Source: Sphingomonas endophytica
GTDB lineage: Bacteria; Pseudomonadota; Alphaproteobacteria; Sphingomonadales; Sphingomonadaceae
Direction of reading: 5' to 3'
DNA: 64,000 nucleotides
Assembly (NCBI RefSeq): GCF_014199415.1
Contig: NZ_JACIJN010000006.1
Span: forward strand, 186,001 to 250,000
The number at the start of each line of letters is the position of its first letter. Positions within the stretch are counted from its first letter, which is position 1. Shown here piece by piece: positions 17,118 through 24,844 of the stretch. The translations under genes and the position numbers were made by a program. The notes beneath the pieces were generated by a model. It was not told the DNA's origin, did not search any database, and worked only from the letters and a program-made list of their open reading frames with translations.

Positions 17118-18434
17118 CTAAACCGCCCTCACCCGCACCTCGCCCTGCTTGTCCAGCATCAGCGCGGTCAGTGCCCAGACGCACGCATCCGCCCGATCCG
17201 GCGAGCGACCCGGCCCCTCATACCCGCCGCCCGCGACCAGCCCGGCCAGCTCGTCCTCCAGCGCCGGGAACGCCCGCGCATGCCACACCCGCCCGCGTTC
17301 ATAGAGCGCCGCGACCGGCTCGGCGCGTGCCGCCTTGCCGCGCGTCGCATGGACCAGCCGGATCGGCAGCGACGCCTGCGCCGCACGCAGCACCTGCTCG
17401 ACCATCGCCCCGCCCTGATTCGCCTCCGCGACCACACGCTCCGCCGACACCCGCGCTGCACACGCCGCGACCGCACTGGCCCAGCGCTCGGGGCTCGCGC
17501 CCGTCACGCTCGCGTCCTCCAGCACATAGCCGTGCCCGTCACGCCCCAGCCCCGCCGCGACGATCCCGCACGCATCGCCGCCGACCCCGGCCGGCGGATC
17601 GACCCCGACGACCACCCGCGCCAGCTCGGGCACCGCGCGCACGCGCTGCCGCTCGAGCAGCGCGCGCGGCCACAGCGCCCCCGCCACCTCCTCGATCAGT
17701 TCGCCGTCCAGCTCCTGCCGCCCCAGCCGCGTCCCGCCATAGCTCGCCTCCATCGCCGCGACGAAGGCGTCGGGCAGGTGGACGTTGTCGCGCGTGCTCC
17801 CGCGCGTCAGCACCGTCCCCGCCCCGGCGCGCACCCGCCGCATCAACGCGGTCGGGCGCGGCGTCGTCGTCACCAGCACGCGCGGCAGCGCGCCTAGCCG
17901 CAACCCCATGGTCAGATTGTCCCACGTCGAGGCGTGGCTCCATTTCGCCAGTTCGTCGGCCCAGGCGAAATGATGCTCAGGCCCGCGCAATTTCTCGGGC
18001 GCCGCCGCCGAATAGAGCGTCGCGACCGCACCATTGCCGAACCGCACCTCGCCGCTGGACGGTCGCCACACCACCGCATCGTCGTCGCGCGCCACCGCGA
18101 CGACCCCGCTCGGCCCGGCGACCATCACCTTGCGCGCATCCTCGATCGTCGCACCGACCAGCGCGATGCGCGCGCCGGGCACCGCGCGCGCCATCGCGCC
18201 GACCCATTGCGCGCCGGCGCGCGTCTTCCCGAAACCGCGCCCGGCCTGCATCAACCACACCCGCCAGTCGCCCGGCGGCGGCAATTGTCCCTCATGCGCC
18301 CACAACGGCCAATGCTGTTTCAGCTCGATCATCGCCTCGGGGCTCAGCGACGACAGCACCTGCTGTTGCTCGGCCTCACCAAGTTCCAGCAGCCATCGTA
18401 TCCCGCGGATACCGCCATGATCCGCGCCGCTCAC
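17118..18434 (-). CDS. GTA terminase large subunit (g2-like)
   Basis: 438 residues. The ATPase has Walker A GRGFGKT (around residue 65) in WLMQAGRGFGKTRAGAQWVG and a Walker B/coupling region FAWADELAKWSHAS. The C-terminal nuclease part shows GVDPPAGVGGDACG and SPDRADACVWALT with the expected acidic residues. The enzyme packages DNA into heads; in GTAs packaging is headful and non-selective. The start is a GTG overlapping the small-subunit stop by 4 nt (GTGA). Confidence 0.94.
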   Translation of the reverse strand: MSGADHGGIRGIRWLLELGEAEQQQVLSSLSPEAMIELKQHWPLWAHEGQLPPPGDWRVWLMQAGRGFGKTRAGAQWVGAMARAVPGARIALVGATIEDARKVMVAGPSGVVAVARDDDAVVWRPSSGEVRFGNGAVATLYSAAAPEKLRGPEHHFAWADELAKWSHASTWDNLTMGLRLGALPRVLVTTTPRPTALMRRVRAGAGTVLTRGSTRDNVHLPDAFVAAMEASYGGTRLGRQELDGELIEEVAGALWPRALLERQRVRAVPELARVVVGVDPPAGVGGDACGIVAAGLGRDGHGYVLEDASVTGASPERWASAVAACAARVSAERVVAEANQGGAMVEQVLRAAQASLPIRLVHATRGKAARAEPVAALYERGRVWHARAFPALEDELAGLVAGGGYEGPGRSPDRADACVWALTALMLDKQGEVRVRAV

Positions 18435-18904
18435 TCGGCGGCCTTCGCGCGCGATCGCTTCGACATCGCCTGCAACCGCTGCAGCAACTCGCGCTCCGCC
18501 TTCGCCCGCGGGCTGTTGCGATCGGCGACCTTGCGCGGCGTCGTCGCCACGTCGATCACCGCCGGCGGTCGCCGCCCGAGCAGCAGCAACGCGGCCGACA
18601 CGTCCAGCTTGGTGTCGGTATCGCCCAGCACCTGCCGCACCAATGCCGCCTCCATCCGCTCATAGGCATCGTCCAGCGCCAGCCGCCATTGCTCGCCGAA
18701 GCTCGTGCTCCGGCGGCGCAGCGCATAGGCCGACCGCGCCGTCTTCCCCGCGGCCGCCGCCGCCTTCGCGACATCGCCGCTGATCGCGAAATGATCGAAG
18801 AAGGTCTGCCGATCCTCGCGCGACCACCGCTGCGACGGCTTCGCCGCGCCTGCAATCGCTGCACTGGCCACCGACGCGCCATCGGCTCCCGCCACCTCAC
18901 CCAT
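18431..18904 (-). CDS. Putative GTA terminase small subunit (g1-like)
   Basis: 157 residues. A central helix-turn-helix-like region (SREDRQTFFDHFAISGDVAKAAAAAGKTARSAYALRRR) resembles DNA-binding domains of small terminases; the C-terminus is basic (KRSRAKAAE). Its place directly before terL, with a 4-nt overlap, fits RcGTA g1, a small terminase that has lost specific recognition of a packaging site. In-frame ATG codons at 18904 and 18934 are both possible. Confidence 0.78.
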   Translation of the reverse strand: MGEVAGADGASVASAAIAGAAKPSQRWSREDRQTFFDHFAISGDVAKAAAAAGKTARSAYALRRRSTSFGEQWRLALDDAYERMEAALVRQVLGDTDTKLDVSAALLLLGRRPPAVIDVATTPRKVADRNSPRAKAERELLQRLQAMSKRSRAKAAE

Positions 18905-19025
18905 CCGCACCCTCCCGCCCGCTGCCACCCGCATCGCAACGCAAACGGGCCGGCGCGACCGGGGCCCACGACCCCGAGCCGCCCGGCCCGTTCACACCAT
19001 CTCGATGTTCTCTTTTTGTACTCAA

Positions 19026-19040
19026 ACAGCGTGACGCTGT
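19026..19040. promoter_or_regulatory. Perfect 15-bp palindrome upstream of the GTA operon
   Basis: ACAGCGT-G-ACGCTGT lies 120-135 bp before the small-terminase start, touching the stop codon of the preceding gene. About 5 bp further into the gap is GTTC-N7-GTAC (19007-19021), one base from the GTTC-N7-GTTC LexA box of many alphaproteobacteria. The region 18935-19040 has no gene and is the likely GTA promoter region. Confidence 0.35.
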
Positions 19041-19453
19041 CAAGCGCTTTCCACCTCGGCTTCGATCGGAAGCAGCGTGTCGCCTGCCGTGCGCCGCGGC
19101 ACCCTGCGCATCTTGAGGGCTCGGCTGTAAAGCGGACGCGGCGGGTGGGTCCCGGTTATCGCACGATAATCCGCGATATAATCTGCTTGCACCTCGGCCG
19201 CCGATTTCTCGACGTCGAGGCGAGCGAGGAACAGGACGAGGAATTCCCCCAGGATGGTGACGAACACCACCATCTTGCGTTGATCGGCGCTGAGCTCCGG
19301 GCCGGCGATCAATGCGCCGAGCACGGCGAAGATGAAGGCATGGGTCGCCAGCATGGCGTCCTTGAATTGCGTCCAGATGCTGTCGATCCGCTGCCGATGC
19401 TGCGCCTCGACCTGCAAGAGCGCCAGCAGTTCGTCCGTCCGTTGCTTGTTCAT
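19040..19453 (-). CDS. Hypothetical small membrane protein
   Basis: 137 residues. A polar N-terminal helix (MNKQRTDELLALLQVEAQHRQRIDSIW) precedes two hydrophobic segments (THAFIFAVLGALIAG and MVVFVTILGEFLVLFLARL) and a basic C-terminal tail. I do not recognise the family. It sits on the same strand just before the GTA operon but ends about 136 bp from it, so co-transcription is uncertain. The frame is long for its size and there is no competing ORF of comparable quality. Confidence 0.6.
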   Translation of the reverse strand: MNKQRTDELLALLQVEAQHRQRIDSIWTQFKDAMLATHAFIFAVLGALIAGPELSADQRKMVVFVTILGEFLVLFLARLDVEKSAAEVQADYIADYRAITGTHPPRPLYSRALKMRRVPRRTAGDTLLPIEAEVESA

Positions 19454-19567
19454 TGCGTCATCCTCGTGCGATGCGGCACGACGCCTGCCGCCGCGTGACC
19501 GCTATCGAAGGATGGCATCACCCGCATCGCTTCGTTCGAACGACGCGGTAGCAAAGAAGCGGGAAAT

Positions 19568-19641
19568 TGGAGCGGGTAACGGGAATCGAACCCGTGTATT
19601 CAGCTTGGAAGGCTGCTGTACTACCATTGTACTATACCCGC
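19568..19641 (-). tRNA. tRNA-Gly (anticodon UCC)
   Basis: Minus-strand acceptor GCGGGTA pairs with TACCCGC; the anticodon loop CTTCCAA gives TCC, the T arm carries GGTTCGATTCC, the discriminator is T, and CCA is encoded. Length is 74 nt. Confidence 0.96.
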
Positions 19642-19699
19642 GACAGGGGCGTCCCTGCCACGAACCACCGCCGCCGGTCAACCCGACGAACGGCGCTCG

Positions 19700-21103
19700 T
19701 CAGTAGCGCAGCCCGACGTTCAGGAAGTCCGGCACCGGCCCGTTCCAGCCGCCGTCATCGGCTGCCTCAACCACCACCGGCGCGCGCTCGCGCTCACGCC
19801 CGCCGCGCGGCCGCTCGTCGCGATCGCGCCGTGTCCGCTCGCGTCGCGGTGCTTCCTCGCGGGGCTGGGCGCGCGGCGCTTCCTCGCGCGCCTCGACGCG
19901 CGGGGCCTCTTCAACGACCCGCTCGCGCCGCCGCCCGCTCCGCTCGCGGCGCGGCGCTTCCTCGGTGCGCTCGGACGCAGCGGGCACCTCGGCGATCCGC
20001 GCGATCTTCTGCCCGGTCAGTTTCTCGATATTGTCGATATTCTCGGCGTCGTCGGGCCCGACGAACGTATAGGCGACCCCGGTCGCACCGCCGCGCCCGG
20101 TGCGCCCGATGCGGTGGACGTAATCGTCGGGATGCCACGGCGCGTCATAGTTGAAGACGTGGCTCACGCCCTTCACATCCAGCCCGCGCGCCGCGACGTC
20201 GCTGGCGACCAGGATGTTGACGTCGCCCTTCTTGAAGCGCTCCAGCTCGGCGACGCGCGCCGGCTGGTCCATGTCGCCGTGGATCTCACCGCTGGAAAAC
20301 CCGTGTTCGCGCAGGCTCTTGTTCAGCTCGCGCACCGTCGTCTTGCGGTTGCAGAAGATGATCGCGGTGCGCACCTCCTCCTGCCCCAGCAGCGCGCGCA
20401 GCGCCTTGCGCTTCTCGAACGACGGGCCCTTCACCGGCACCACCCATTGGGTGATGTTGATGTTGGTCGACGCCGGGCGCGCCACCTCGATCGTCTTGGG
20501 GTTGTTCAGGAAGCGGTCGGCCAGCTTCTTGATCGGCGCGGGCATCGTCGCGCTGAACAGCAACGTCTGGCGCTGCGCGGGCAGCTTGGTGCAGATTTCC
20601 TCGATATCGGGGATGAACCCCATGTCGAGCATCCGGTCGGCCTCGTCGATCACCAGCATCGAACAGCCGGTCAGCAGGATCTTGCCGCGCCCGAACAGGT
20701 CCATCAGGCGACCGGGCGTCGCGATCAGCACGTCGACGCCCTTTTCCAGCGCCTTGACCTGATCGCCCATCTGCACGCCGCCAATCAGCAGCGCCATGCT
20801 CAGCTTGTGGTACTTGCCGTAGGTCTCGAAATTCTCGGCGACCTGCGCGGCCAGTTCGCGCGTCGGCTCCAGGATCAGGCTGCGCGGCATCCGCGCGCGG
20901 CTGCGGCCCTGCGCCAGGATGTCGATCATCGGCAGCACGAAGCTGGCGGTCTTGCCGGTGCCCGTCTGCGCGATGCCGATGATGTCGCGCATCATCAACA
21001 CCGGCGGAATCGCGCTCGCCTGGATCGGCGTCGGCTCGGTATAGCCGGTGTCGCCGACGGCGCGAAGGAGTTCGTCAGAAAGGCCGAGGTCGGCAAAGCT
21101 CAT
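19700..21103 (-). CDS. rhlE: DEAD-box RNA helicase, RhlE type
   Basis: 467 residues. All core motifs are present: Q motif region (FADLGLSDELLRAVGDTGYTEPTPIQ), AQTGTGKT, PTRELAAQ, TPGRLMDL, VIDEADRMLD, SATMP, and the C-terminal HRIGRTGRGG. After about residue 375 comes an Arg/Glu-rich low-complexity tail, as in many cold-adaptation and ribosome-assembly helicases, ending in a short conserved stretch PDFLNVGLRY. ATG at 21103 gives the standard MSFADLGLS start. Role: ATP-dependent RNA unwinding in ribosome biogenesis or RNA decay. Confidence 0.92.
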   Translation of the reverse strand: MSFADLGLSDELLRAVGDTGYTEPTPIQASAIPPVLMMRDIIGIAQTGTGKTASFVLPMIDILAQGRSRARMPRSLILEPTRELAAQVAENFETYGKYHKLSMALLIGGVQMGDQVKALEKGVDVLIATPGRLMDLFGRGKILLTGCSMLVIDEADRMLDMGFIPDIEEICTKLPAQRQTLLFSATMPAPIKKLADRFLNNPKTIEVARPASTNINITQWVVPVKGPSFEKRKALRALLGQEEVRTAIIFCNRKTTVRELNKSLREHGFSSGEIHGDMDQPARVAELERFKKGDVNILVASDVAARGLDVKGVSHVFNYDAPWHPDDYVHRIGRTGRGGATGVAYTFVGPDDAENIDNIEKLTGQKIARIAEVPAASERTEEAPRRERSGRRRERVVEEAPRVEAREEAPRAQPREEAPRRERTRRDRDERPRGGRERERAPVVVEAADDGGWNGPVPDFLNVGLRY

Positions 21104-21215
21104 GCGGATGTCCGGGCTGTCGGGCGGCGCGGCGTGGCGGTTCCCATCGCTCCCCGCGCTTCCCGATCCACGCCGCAAAGTCAAGGATTTTGCGCCTTCA
21201 CCGCCCTGGAGCGGC

Positions 21216-21689
21216 CTATTTCTTCACCTTGCGCGGGACCAGCGCGCGGAAGCGGGTCACCGCGCAATAGGCGCCGGAGCGCGAGCGGATGCCGTCGCGG
21301 CGCGCGCACAATTGCCCGTCGGCGGTCGGCTTCAGATAGAAACCGCGATAGAAATCCAGCGTCGGGCAGTCGTCGTCCAGCTTGGCGCGGATGCGGCGCG
21401 CGCCGACCACCACCAGATCGACCTCGCCCTCGCGCTCCACCGCCGCCCCGGTCAGCGCATTCATCGCCACGCATTCCGGCCCCTTCTTCTCGTCCCAGCG
21501 CACCTGCGGGACCGGCGGCGCGCCGCGCGCGCGCATCGGCGCAGGCGAGACACGCGGCACACGGATGATGAGCCGTTCGTGGATCGTCAGCTGCGCATAT
21601 TCGACGCCGTCGAGCTGCGGCGGGCTCGCCGACAGCACGAAAGGCGCCGCCGATGCGAGCAGCAGGATGGACGAGTCACGCAAGGTCAT
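21216..21689 (-). CDS. Hypothetical secreted protein
   Basis: 157 residues from the ATG at 21689, opening with a signal peptide (MTLRDSSILLLASAAPFVLSAS). The mature part has four cysteines (GPECVAMN, DDDCPTLD, GQLCARRD, GAYCAVTR) that could form two disulfides, and ends basic (RALVPRKVKK). No family recognised; similar small secreted proteins are common in sphingomonads. It is divergent from the FAD-oxidase gene with an 81-bp gap. Confidence 0.65.
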   Translation of the reverse strand: MTLRDSSILLLASAAPFVLSASPPQLDGVEYAQLTIHERLIIRVPRVSPAPMRARGAPPVPQVRWDEKKGPECVAMNALTGAAVEREGEVDLVVVGARRIRAKLDDDCPTLDFYRGFYLKPTADGQLCARRDGIRSRSGAYCAVTRFRALVPRKVKK

Positions 21690-21770
21690 CTTGGGGCAGC
21701 AGCACTGACCATCGCCGGTTGAACACCTGATGAATTGGACGCACATCGCGCGCCAGCCAAGAGAAATCGC

Positions 21771-23234
21771 ATGACCCACGCCACCGACCCCGCTGCTGCG
21801 CTTCGCCGCCTCGCCGACCGCCTCGCGCCCTTGGTGGCGCCACGCACGATCGTCACCGATCCCGACACGATCGCGCCGCTGCTCACCGACTGGCGAAGGC
21901 GCTTCCACGGCGCGGCGACGTTGCTGCTCGCCCCCGCCTCGGTCGCAGAGGTGCAGGCGATCGTCGACATCGCGCGCGAGGAGCGCGTGCCGTTGGTCCC
22001 GCAGGGCGGCAACAGCTCGATGGTCGGCGGCGCGACCCCGCCCGGCGACGGCCGCGCCGCGATCCTGTCGCTGCGCCGGCTCAGCCGCCTCCGCGCGCTC
22101 GATCCCGACGCCGGGCTGGCGGTCGCCGAGGCGGGAGTGATCCTGTCCGATCTCCATGCCGCCGCGCTCGCGCAGCGCCGCCGCTTCCCGCTCTCGCTGG
22201 GCGCGAAGGGCGTCGCGACGGTCGGCGGGCTGGTGTCGACCAACGCCGGCGGCACGCAGGTGCTTCGCTTCGGGACGATGCGCGCTTTGGTCGCCGGGGT
22301 CGAGGCGGTGCTGCCCGACGGCTCGCTGTACGACGGCCTGTCCGCGCTGAAAAAGGACAATCGCGGTTACGATCTCGACCAGTTGCTGGTCGGCGCGGAG
22401 GGCACGCTCGGCGTCGTCACCGCCGCGACCTTGCGACTGGTGCCCGCGGTCGCGGCGCGCTGCGCGGCGTGGGTCGGTATCGCCTCGCCCGCCGCGGCGC
22501 TGACGCTGCTGCGCCGCTTCCAGCGCGCGACACCGGCGCTGGAGAGCTTCGAGCTGCTCCCCGCCGAATCGCTCGGCGCGGTGCTCACCCACATCCCCGG
22601 CACCCGCTCGCCGCTGACGGGCGACCATCCGTGGCACGTCCTGCTCGAAGTCACCGCCGACACCCCCGACGACGATCCGGCCGCGCTGGTCGAGCGCGTG
22701 CTCGCCGCCGCGTTCGCGGACGGCGTCGCCGCCGACGCGACGCTCGCCGCCAGCGAGGCGCAGGCCAAGGCGTTCTGGCGGATCCGCGAGTCGATCTCCG
22801 ACGCCGAGCGCGCCACCGGCCCGGCCGCGCAGCACGACATCTCGGTGCCCGTAGAGGCGATGCCGCGCTTCATGGTCGAGGCGGCGGCGGCGTGCGACGC
22901 GCGCTTCCCCGGCACGCGCGCGTCGGGGTTCGGGCATCTCGGCGACGGCAACGTCCATTTCCACGTCCGCGCCGCGCCCTGCACCGATCCCGCGCATTGG
23001 TACGCCGAGCAGGTGCCGGTCGTCTCCGCCTTCGTCCATGACCTCGTCGTCGCGGCCGGCGGGTCGATCTCGGCCGAACACGGCATAGGGCAGATGAAGC
23101 GCCGCGAGCTGGAACGGCTCGGCCCGCCGGCCCGGTTGTGGGCGTTGCGCGCGATCAAGCGCGCCTTCGATCCCGACGAGCTGTTCAACCCCGGAAAGCT
23201 CGTCACGCTTGCGCCCGACGCGCCCATTCAATAG
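21771..23234 (+). CDS. FAD-linked oxidase, D-2-hydroxyacid dehydrogenase type
   Basis: 487 residues. The FAD-binding PCMH-type domain shows PQGGNSSMVGGATP, GVATVGGLVSTNAGGTQVLRFG and LLVGAEGTLGVVTAATL; the C-terminal domain has GFGHLGDGNVHFHV and SISAEHGIGQMKRREL, signature of the D-lactate / glycolate / D-2-hydroxyglutarate dehydrogenase group. It would oxidise a D-2-hydroxyacid to the keto acid, passing electrons to the respiratory chain. D-2-hydroxyglutarate or D-lactate is most likely; substrate cannot be settled from motifs. ATG 21771 is chosen over an upstream in-frame ATG (21735) that would overlap the divergent promoter. Confidence 0.85.
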   Translation: MTHATDPAAALRRLADRLAPLVAPRTIVTDPDTIAPLLTDWRRRFHGAATLLLAPASVAEVQAIVDIAREERVPLVPQGGNSSMVGGATPPGDGRAAILSLRRLSRLRALDPDAGLAVAEAGVILSDLHAAALAQRRRFPLSLGAKGVATVGGLVSTNAGGTQVLRFGTMRALVAGVEAVLPDGSLYDGLSALKKDNRGYDLDQLLVGAEGTLGVVTAATLRLVPAVAARCAAWVGIASPAAALTLLRRFQRATPALESFELLPAESLGAVLTHIPGTRSPLTGDHPWHVLLEVTADTPDDDPAALVERVLAAAFADGVAADATLAASEAQAKAFWRIRESISDAERATGPAAQHDISVPVEAMPRFMVEAAAACDARFPGTRASGFGHLGDGNVHFHVRAAPCTDPAHWYAEQVPVVSAFVHDLVVAAGGSISAEHGIGQMKRRELERLGPPARLWALRAIKRAFDPDELFNPGKLVTLAPDAPIQ

Positions 23235-23316
23235 CACCGGCGCGGTCCGGGGGGACGGCAGGACGTGACGTCCCCTTGCGCGAATGCACACGATACCGTC
23301 CGTTCTGGAGATTCCC

Positions 23317-24084
23317 ATGGCCAGCGCGCCGCAACTTCCGCTCTTCTACAACGGCCTCGAACCGCTTTCGAGCGAGGTTCACGCCAACTTCAAGGTGAAG
23401 CCGTCCGACACCGCGCCGTTCCTGGTCAACCAGCATGCGATCCCCGTCACGGTCGAGGAATTTCCGCTGATCCAACGGCATATGCCGATCGTCTTCTCCT
23501 CGGGCGAGGATGCGATCCCGATCGCGCTGATGGGCCTGAACGAGGGCGTCAACGTCTTCATCTCCGAAGAAGGCCGGCTGATCGACGAGACGATCTACGT
23601 CCCCGCCTATATCCGCCGCTACCCGTACATGCTGGCCCGCCTGCGCCCGGACGCCGACGAGCTGTCGCTGTGCTTCGACCCGTCGTCGCCGACGATCGGC
23701 GCGTTCGACGAGGGCGATGCGCTGTTCACCGATGGCCAGCCGTCGGAGCTGACTCAGAACATCCTGAAGTTCAACGAAAACTTCGAGCAGGCCGCCGCGC
23801 GCACCGGTCAGTTCATGAAGGAGATCAAGGAACTCGACCTGCTCATGGAGGGTGAGGTCACCATCCAGCAGGACGGGATCGAGCAGCCGTTCGTGTATCG
23901 TGGCTTCCAGATGATCGACGAAAAGAAGCTGTCCGAGCTGCGCGGCGACCAGTTGCGCAAGATCTCGCAGTCGGGGATGCTCCCGCTGCTCTATGCGCAC
24001 CTTTTCTCGCTGGCGCTGATGCGCGAGATCTTCGCGCGGCAGGTCAAGTTGGGCAAGATGCCGCAGCCGCAGCTCAACGCCTGA
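23317..24084 (+). CDS. SapC family protein
   Basis: 255 residues, starting MASAPQLPLFYNGLEPLSSEVHANFKV and containing IPVTVEEFPLIQRHMPIVFS, ALMGLNEGVNVFI and RRYPYMLARLRPD, typical of SapC. The family is named after a Campylobacter S-layer locus but its biochemical role is unknown; in sphingomonads it often lies in TonB-receptor or oxygenase neighbourhoods. TGGAGATTCCC before ATG supports the 23317 start. The cytochrome b561 gene follows 14 bp downstream, so the two may be co-transcribed. Confidence 0.82.
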   Translation: MASAPQLPLFYNGLEPLSSEVHANFKVKPSDTAPFLVNQHAIPVTVEEFPLIQRHMPIVFSSGEDAIPIALMGLNEGVNVFISEEGRLIDETIYVPAYIRRYPYMLARLRPDADELSLCFDPSSPTIGAFDEGDALFTDGQPSELTQNILKFNENFEQAAARTGQFMKEIKELDLLMEGEVTIQQDGIEQPFVYRGFQMIDEKKLSELRGDQLRKISQSGMLPLLYAHLFSLALMREIFARQVKLGKMPQPQLNA

Positions 24085-24098
24085 CGAAAGGGAAAGCG

Positions 24099-24647
24099 AT
24101 GGCCACCCGACTGCCTATGAACGAGCGGTATTCCGGGGTGGCCATCGCCTTCCACTGGACGATCGCGTTGCTCGTGATCGTCAATCTGATCGTCGGGGTC
24201 GGTCACGACGCGGTTCCCGCGCTCCGGGCGTGGATGCCGGGACACAAGGCGATCGGCATCACGGTCCTCGCGCTCACCGTGCTGCGGGTAGCGTGGCGGC
24301 TGCTGCACCGCCCACCGCCGCTGCCCGCCTTCACCCCCGCCTGGGAGCGCGGCGTCGCGCATGCGACGCACTGGGTGCTGTATGCGCTGTTGCTGCTGAT
24401 GCCGCTGTCGGGCTGGGCGATGGTCTCCGGGCCCGAGGGCCGCCGTCCGCTCAGCTGGTTCGGAATCACCGATCTGCCCTATCTTCCGGTCGGGTCGACC
24501 GGGGCAAGCGCGGGTCACGAGGTGCATGAGATCCTCGGCTGGACGATGCTCGCGCTGGTCGTGCTCCACATCGCCGCTGCGCTGCGCCACCATCTGATCC
24601 TGCGCGATTCGATCCTGCTGCGGATGCTCCCGCGCGGCGCGCGCTAG
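24099..24647 (+). CDS. Cytochrome b561 family protein
   Basis: 182 residues, four transmembrane helices. Candidate haem histidines are in AIAFHWTIALL (helix 1), the MPGHKAIG segment before helix 2, ATHWVLYALLLLMPLSGW (helix 3) and HEVHEILGWTMLALVVLHIAAAL (helix 4). The family moves electrons across the inner membrane, often from quinol to superoxide or periplasmic acceptors. A good ribosome site (GAAAGGGAAAGCG) precedes the ATG. Confidence 0.88.
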   Translation: MATRLPMNERYSGVAIAFHWTIALLVIVNLIVGVGHDAVPALRAWMPGHKAIGITVLALTVLRVAWRLLHRPPPLPAFTPAWERGVAHATHWVLYALLLLMPLSGWAMVSGPEGRRPLSWFGITDLPYLPVGSTGASAGHEVHEILGWTMLALVVLHIAAALRHHLILRDSILLRMLPRGAR

Positions 24648-24695
24648 GCTTGCCGGGCAATTCGTCGCACGCTTCCAACCTTTTGCGGCCCGCCT

Positions 24696-24724
24696 CTTGC
24701 AACCAAAAGCAGGGCCCCTAAGTT
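24696..24724 (+). promoter_or_regulatory. Candidate sigma70 promoter of the small RNA
   Basis: CTTGCA (24696-24701) and TAAGTT (24719-24724) are separated by 17 bp, placing a start near 24731. The match to alphaproteobacterial housekeeping promoters is moderate. Confidence 0.4.
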
Positions 24725-24730
24725 AAGCAT

Positions 24731-24833
24731 GTACGGCGCTCGTGTCCCCCCTTTCGCGGGCCCGTATGACACGCTTCGGCGTGTCTCCTCCCTGAACCTT
24801 GGCCACCGGGTGCGTGCATCCGGTGGTTTTTTT
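24731..24833 (+). ncRNA. Candidate trans-acting sRNA with CUCCUCCC anti-SD loop
   Basis: About 100 nt between cytochrome b561 and the opposite-strand amidohydrolase. A 7-bp hairpin with a UUCG tetraloop (24768-24785: GACACGC/GCGTGTC) is followed by a single-stranded segment TCTCCTCCCTGAACC containing CUCCUCCC (24785-24792), then an intrinsic terminator hairpin (24803-24826) with seven T residues. CUCCUCCC exposed between two stem-loops is the plan of alphaproteobacterial sRNAs that pair with ribosome binding sites (CcsR/cuckoo-type RNAs). There is no coding potential here. The 5' end is inferred from the promoter match and may be wrong. Confidence 0.6.
24803..24833 (+). terminator. Intrinsic terminator of the candidate sRNA
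   Basis: Stem CCACCGG/CCGGTGG (24803-24809 and 24820-24826) with a ten-base loop, followed by TTTTTTT. Confidence 0.85.
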
Positions 24834-24844
24834 CTGCGCCTGAC

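Larger units (their letters stand above)
5263..18934 (-). mobile_element. Complete Rhodobacter-type gene transfer agent structural cluster
   Basis: Seventeen co-directional genes in the order of the RcGTA: small terminase, large terminase, portal, small membrane protein, protease, capsid, connector, small adaptor-position protein, DUF3168, major tail, gp10, chaperone, tape measure, DUF2460, DUF2163, NlpC/P60, hub, then DUF2793. Most neighbours overlap by 1-8 nt. I see no integrase, excisionase, repressor, replication, lysis or attachment-site sequence, and base composition and codon use match the surrounding chromosome. Every frame is intact. This argues for a domesticated GTA that packages host DNA rather than a prophage. 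Regulatory and lysis functions, if present, must be encoded elsewhere. Confidence 0.9.

Noticed and set aside
5263..18934. Prophage interpretation of the GTA cluster
   Set aside because: No integrase, repressor, replication, lysis genes or attachment sites inside or directly around; host-like composition and exact RcGTA order fit a gene transfer agent better.
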